Of a stretch of DNA of 64,000 bases, positions 58,429-64,000 are shown piece by piece. The stretch lies in NCBI GenBank assembly GCA_016987375.1, contig PJRA01000403.1, positions 527,402 to 591,401 on the forward strand. Reading direction: 5' to 3'. Source of the stretch: Brachionus koreanus. Lineage: Eukaryota; Rotifera; Eurotatoria; Ploima; Brachionidae. The notes beneath the pieces are model-generated. The model ran no database searches. It saw only the letters and a program-made list of their open reading frames with translations, and was not told the DNA's origin. Within the stretch, counting starts at the first letter, position 1; each line of letters opens with the position of its first letter. A program made the translations under genes and the position numbers.

Positions 58429-59019
58429 TTAAAGATACAAACGATAAATATATTTTAATTAAAACACTAAGTCAAAAATCTATTTCTAAAACAATTTATT
58501 TACCAAAAAAGAAAAAATTAAATTTAAAAAAAATCCAAAATTAAAAATAGAATGGATCGAGACGCATCTTTAAACATCGATTTTCAAGAATTAGAAAAAT
58601 TTAAAACAAAATTTATTAAAACAAATCAAAGGTTTGTTACAAAAAAAAAAGTGATTCTGCAAATTACAATAAATATCAAACGCCTATTTAGCAGCCTACC
58701 GTTCACACTTTACTTATGTTAAAAACGAAAAAAAAATATCCTTAAGACTAGTACATTATAACTATTTACATTAGATTTAAGTCTAAAGTTATTTGGCTTT
58801 TTTTGGTATTTAGACAAAATTAATTTATTTAATCTTTAGAAAAATACACAAAATAGTTAGGTAAAAAAAAAAAGTTTAAAAATATTTCACAAAAAAAGCC
58901 AACAATAAAATAATTTTTTTAACTATCCATTTTTTTCTTTTTAACATCAAAAATAAATATGATTTTTTTTCTCCAAAATTGTCATCAATTTCTTACACGC
59001 TTTTAAGATTCGATAAATT
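58429..59019. other. Spacer and NR4A 3'-UTR
   Basis: AT-rich. A 61-codon plus-strand frame (58551-58736, MDRDASLNIDFQELEKFKTK..) follows a Lys-rich frame but has no recognised similarity. TTTATT near 58826 could be the minus-strand polyadenylation signal of the receptor. Confidence 0.35.
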
Positions 59020-62000
59020 TCAGCTACTAAACTCGCTCAGTGGCATATCTTGAACTGATTGATGATTACGGATGTTGTTCGACTGATGCGGCATTTGTTG
59101 AAATAGACTTGAATTCTGACTTAATTGTGGCTGACTTTGATTCTCAACTGGATGACCAAGTAAAGTGTTCATAGGCATGGTGATGTCCGGGCTTTGAAGA
59201 CTTTGGAAAGAAAAAAAAAACATTTAATATTAATTGAGAAAGAGAGAGAGAGAAAGAGAATAAATTCAAAATTAAATAAGCTCAACTTACAACAAATCTA
59301 GTATGCTATTTGAAGGAATACAAGACGGATAAACCGAACTATTGTACAAATTACACTGTTTTAGACGCTGCTTTAGCTGAATGGCTATTTGACGTGTCTG
59401 TAAAAATATGTCACTTAATTGAAAGTGAAAGTTGGGAATCTTTTCGTCTATATTGACAGACTTTTGCTGCTGTGTTTGCGATTGATATTCTTTCAACAGG
59501 TCTTTTAATTTATTGTACATTTCACTCTGACTCGATGTTTGCTGATAGTCGTGTAAGAACAAGATAGAGGTGAGCAACGAGCTAATGGCTTGGTCGGGCT
59601 GCTTAAGCTTATTGGCCAAATCTTGCATCTGCTGCAGAATAGATGAAGTTAAAACATAGGCTATTTGACTTTTGTGAAAGACCATCGAGTTGCAGAGCAC
59701 AATTCGCTCAACATTCTCTTGCATTCTCGATGCCATTCTCAGCACAAGAAGGTCGAGCATGTTGGCAAAAAACAAACGATCCCTATCCAGGTTATTTATA
59801 CGACACAGAGTGCTAAACTTTTCGCTCCATTGACGAATCAAGTCACATGATTTGGTCAATGATTGCAAGGTCCAAAAAGGCTCTTCTTCAATTCGAATTA
59901 TTTCCTTAGTAATTTTTCTGTACTTACTAAAATCAAGCGATGTTTGATTAGGCACTGAATCGCTAAATATGCGAACAATTTGTGAGAAAAAAGCCGACTG
60001 CTGTGTGCGCGAGTTTGCCTGGGCAGTGCTCGGACTCTTGGGCTTGGTTGGCAAGCGGCCGCGTCTGCCCTTAAGGTCGTTGGTCCTGACCACCTCTTTG
60101 ACCATGCCGACAGCAAGACACTTTTGAAATCGGCAGTATTGGCATCGATTGCGGCGCCGCTTGTCCACTGGACAGTTCTTGTCCGCCAAGCACACATACT
60201 TGGAGTTTTTCTGCACGGTACGCTTGAAAAAGCCTTTGCACCCCTCGCAAGTACGCACGCCGTAGTGCTGGCATGCCGCGTTGTCGCCGCACACCGCACA
60301 CAACTGGTTCGGCGGCACGCTCTCCGGCGCCTGATTCGCCAAATTGTGATGCAATATGCCCAGCGAATTCGGCAATCTAATCTGTGATGATGAATAATTC
60401 GATTTAGAATATTTGACCGGCGCGGTCGATTGAGCGTTCAATGCCGACGCTTGAACTTGACCATTTTCATAGCTTTTAAATTAACAAATTAGATTTAAAA
60501 TATGCTAAATGAAATTCAAATGCCCAATAGATTTATTTGTTTATTTTTAAGTTTACTTTGTCTAGGATAAGTTAATTTAAAATTCAATGCTAGAATAAAA
60601 TAAAAATTTTACGATTTGTTTGCTTTTCGAATAGAACAACAAAAATAGCAAAAAAGTAAAATTTATTACTTTGGTCATAAATAAATGGATACATATAACT
60701 AAAAAATGTAAATTTTTTTTTTTCTCTATTTAATTTTATTTTATTAGCTTCTTAATGAAACGAATCGGTCAATATTAGCCTAATTGCCAGATAAATTTAT
60801 TCAATTACACACTAATGCTTTTGTGCTTTAAAGCTAAATGTGTTATTTTTAGAAATTACCTAATTAGAAATAAATTTATTGAAAAATAAAATTAAAAAAT
60901 GAAAACCTCTCAAAATTTTCTTAATTAATTGATAAATAAATAGCGAAAAAAAAAGAAAAAAAAAATTTACTTGGAAGCATATTGTGAACCTTTGACATAG
61001 CTTGCCGAATGGGACGAGTTGGACTCAGGCGAACATCGTCTACTAGCAGTGGAATTGGCTGCTAGAGCATAGCTATTGTTGGCTGGCAAATGAGTGCTAT
61101 TGAAATTCGGATGCAAATATTGTTGATCTAGTGAGTTGAATTGAGCCAAATGAGAGCCAACAAATTGATTTTGAATTAGACTTGGTGATGATTGTAGCGG
61201 ATAGCCATGAGTTGCTGCATTGATCAGTTCGTTTGGCTCACTGTGACTAGTCAAATAGCTTTGATAGGCAAAGTAGTCGGACTCTCTGGTTGGATAGGAG
61301 GCGGTTGAAGACGACGACGATGATGACAAATTGAGATTTTTTTGCTGGTTGGAATAGTAGCTTGTCGAGCCTTCCAAATTGTTGTAAAAGCCGGCCAAAT
61401 TGTTGTTGGGCGAATAGCCGGCCATGTTAGCATGCGCTCTGGGCACGTGTTGAAATTGCGCATGAGCATATGTGTTGCCTTGAGGCGAGCCATCCGCGTA
61501 CTCTTCCATGGAAATGGACGAGGACGATGAAGAAGAAGAGGGCACGCCGGACGAGTTAGAGACCACGGCAGCCACAGCAGCAGCCGCTATCTGATTTAGC
61601 TGATCGCTAGCAGCAGCGTTGTACTTAAGACACACAGACAGCCGATTTTGATTACAAGTGTACTGATTTTGGTAGTTGTAGTTGTAGGCTTGCTCGGCCG
61701 AAATTAGAGCCGAGTCGTGCTGGGCCACTGGCTGAAAAGGCGTCGACGAGGTGGACGCCGAATCGGCCGACGCCGACGAGCTGCTGTCTTCTGAATCGGT
61801 CTTTTTCTCCTCGGTTTCGGCTTTGATGCCCGGCGAGCCCGATGCAGAGCTGACTGGCGAGTTTAGCTTGACATGACCGAAGCCTGCGCCGCCCGGCTGC
61901 ATTCCGCTCGGCTCGTAGTTGTAGTGGCCCATTTGGCCCAGGCCTGATTGAAACGTGAGCAGCGACGACTCGGACAGCATGGGCATTTGTGCTGCTGCCG

Positions 62001-62184
62001 GGTAGTCCTGCTGATGATGATATCCCTCGAAATAGCTCTGTTGATTGAACAGCATTTGATTGGCGGCTTCGTAGTGCGATCTGATCGAAAGTGACGATGA
62101 TGAAGATGACGAGTCTTGTGAAGACGATGGTGAGCTCAAGTTTACTTTTGGTTCTAAATAATTTTCTTCTTTAATAATATTCAT
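59020..62184 (-). CDS. NR4A: NR4A-family orphan nuclear receptor (Nurr1/HR38-like), 3 exons
   Basis: Nuclear DNA-binding transcription factor of the immediate-early NR4A group, binding AAAGGTCA-type sites. Exons 62184-60971, 60472-59291 and 59200-59020 (TGA) join in phase, giving 858 residues. Residues about 1-460 are a Ser/Gln/Asn-rich activation domain with poly-Ser and poly-Ala runs. The DBD is almost identical to the family: [78 protein letters not shown]. The last of these includes the A-box that contacts the extra AA bases. The ligand-binding domain is much more divergent ([48 protein letters not shown]), and ILDLLFLQSP replaces the usual LFLDTLPF end. It is followed by about 60 extra Gln/Asn/Ser-rich residues ([14 protein letters not shown]). 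Family 100% clear by DBD; the exon 3 splice is inferred. G+C is high around the DBD and activation domain. Confidence 0.93.
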
Positions 62185-64000
62185 TTAATAATATCTCTAA
62201 AATAATAAAGAGGAGAAAAATTAAAATGCAAATTTAATTTTTTTTTTAATTACTGAATAAAAACTGCACGACAATAATTACAATAACAACAACAAAAAAA
62301 TGACAAATATTTAAGATTTAAGATAAGTGTATAATAAAAAAAAATTTATGTATTATTTTTTTTTGTAGTTGTTTTTTTAAAAGGGCCGATTTGTCAATGG
62401 TTTTTTTTTTTATTCTATTTTATTGAATTTGCACCAAATAGAGAAAAATCAATAAAGAGTTAGATAAAGATGCGCCCTCAATTGGACTTGTTCAATTGCA
62501 ACTAGTGAACAATAAGAAAAATAGAAGAAGACGATGAGAATGAAGAGCAACAATAAGGAAGAGAAAAAAAGAGAAAACTAATTTGTCAATCATCGATTAT
62601 ATTACAAATATCAAGTGATGCCGCTAAAAGAAAATTAATTATGTTTCAAGATAATAAAATGTTAACTTAAAATAATTAATCGCGCTTGCTCATCTTAAGA
62701 ATAATTTCATCAACTCAATCTTCTAATGATAGAAATCTCTAGTTTCTTTTATTGTTGTTGTTCTTTTTTTTTTCTAAAGCTGGTTGTACCGAGCACAAGC
62801 ACAACAAAAAAACATATACACACACACTCACTCATTCGCTCACGAGAATTCTCTCGCAGACTCGACTAGATAAGATAATATGGAATGAATGGTATTTTAT
62901 TCGTGATTTGAAAAATCTAATTTGAAAATTTTGATTGCTCGTTGCTTAGTCGAATGGAGGCCGCACACAAGCCTATTATATTCGTAGCTGAGACGAATAA
63001 ACAAGCCCCATTGGATGCAATGATATTTGCTTTTCAAATAGAAACAAATTAATTCTGATTTGAAATTTTCTTTTCGTGAACGAATAGAAAATTTATATAG
63101 GCTTTAAATTTGCTTGTTTCTCCTCCCCAATAAGTGTAATTCGAACCAAGAGAACCGAATTTCTTCCAATACAAATCCTAGTCGAGTTTTATTATTTTAA
63201 TTATGAGATTTTTTGTTGCAATAAATTGCTGATAATTTTATGATTTTCAATTTACCTTACTTACTCAGAACAAATCATAAAAATCAACCTCATAAATTAT
63301 ACTCATTATTGCTCATTTCGTTTTCCTCCCAAAACCCTAACAACACAATACTTGAATGGAAATAATTAAAAAATAATAAATAATTTCGTGTAACTAAAAC
63401 TGGCCTAGTTTGTTTATTTATCAGTCTTTATTTACAAGATAATTACACAAACACTCACACAACACACTGATACAAGGTGTACTAAATTAAATTAATTAAC
63501 TTTCATACCCAGAAATAATTAAAATGAACTTTTTTATTTTATTTTATATTTTTTTTTCCTATTACAAATATTTGTCATTTGTAATACTAGATCTGTGTGC
63601 TTGAGTTAGCTGAGAAACTAGCGACTTTTACCGTCGTAGTTTTAGTGCGAGCCTCTAACTCAACCATAGAGCACATCGTGAGCACACATACACAAATAAG
63701 TATGCACAGCTAATTTGTTTACTTTTGTGTCTCATCTATTATCTTATCTCTATATTGTGTCTGTGTTTGTTTAATTAGTGTAAACATTGCTTTTTTTTTA
63801 TCCGACTATGTTGTGTGTCCCATTTCAAATCGAACCCTCTGACCAAAATTCAAATCCTGAGTGAGCTAGTGAGTGTATGTGTATGTGTATGTATATCAAA
63901 AGAGAAGCGTTAATCATTTCTTTCGAAAGCCACACAATTTACCTTTATTTAAAAATTCAGAGTAGCTATTGCGCCTTATTCTTATTTCAAATCTTAATCC
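62185..64000. other. Upstream region of the NR4A gene
   Basis: 1.8 kb 5' of the minus-strand receptor ATG, expected to hold 5'-UTR and promoter. It has richer sequence complexity than most spacers: a CACACACTCACTCATTCGCT block (62821), a repeated GTGTATGTGTATGTGTATGT tract (63874) and a possible TATA-like TTATATAGG at 63093. I found no reading frame, and no site strong enough to name. Confidence 0.45.

Noticed and set aside
58302..58544. 80-codon frame as a gene
   Set aside because: Its first half lies inside a piggyBac-like MITE and the rest is Lys/Asn-rich AT sequence without similarity.
59898..60299. 133-codon frame over the NR4A DNA-binding domain
   Set aside because: An out-of-frame shadow of the GC-rich zinc-finger exon, Arg/Ala-rich by codon shift.

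Overview
The window is nuclear DNA of a small animal, about three quarters A+T, with tiny spliceosomal introns (mostly 50-75 nt, GT..AG) and long gene-poor spaces full of transposon remains. An NR4A nuclear receptor, an NFIL3/vrille-type bZIP factor, Tubby-like genes and DNA polymerase delta show that it is a metazoan. The compact introns, base composition and mix of non-LTR, hAT, mariner, pogo and piggyBac-like remains would fit a monogonont rotifer such as Brachionus. That species guess is inference, not proof. A run of 24 N marks one assembly gap.

Layout. 1-5.3 kb: POLD1 (+), seven exons reconstructed, N-terminus off the window, with one inflated 1.83-kb intron packed with inserts. 5.3-8.4 kb: SINE-like retroelement, internally deleted Tigger/pogo element, mariner fragment. 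8.9-11.3 kb: intronless 805-aa bZIP factor (-). 14-22.7 kb: LINE reverse-transcriptase scraps, a complete but inactivated hAT element with 19-bp terminal repeats and 8-bp target duplication, and a 1.4-kb palindromic element. 23.1-24.4 kb: GT61 glycosyltransferase (+). 25.5-27.5 kb: LINE fossil and a 0.5-kb near-perfect palindrome. 30.0-32.7 kb: USP2/USP21-like deubiquitinase (+), seven exons.

33-49.3 kb: a segmentally duplicated zone with two intronless Tubby-like genes (+). Both have the same RFX X-box-like site 80-103 bp upstream of the ATG. Between them lie a decayed ZnT5-type zinc transporter, a two-finger U1-type zinc-finger gene with tandem unit and exon duplications, a decayed hAT transposase, and foldback or hAT-MITE insertions. 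49.9-50.5 kb: mariner pseudogene. 51.3-52.5 kb: two small single-exon genes (-), one for a secreted eight-cysteine peptide and one for a two-TM membrane protein. 54.4-58.4 kb: LINE fragments and two piggyBac-like MITEs. 59.0-62.2 kb: NR4A receptor (-), three exons, with an unusual Gln-rich tail after the ligand-binding domain, followed by its long upstream region to the window end.

Housekeeping genes (POLD1 for replication, the USP for ubiquitin removal) and regulators (NR4A, bZIP) sit as isolated islands with no operon-like relation. The most interesting signals are the Tubby pair with its X-box-like site, the secreted Cys-rich peptide, and several non-autonomous transposon families whose ends and target duplications can be read directly.
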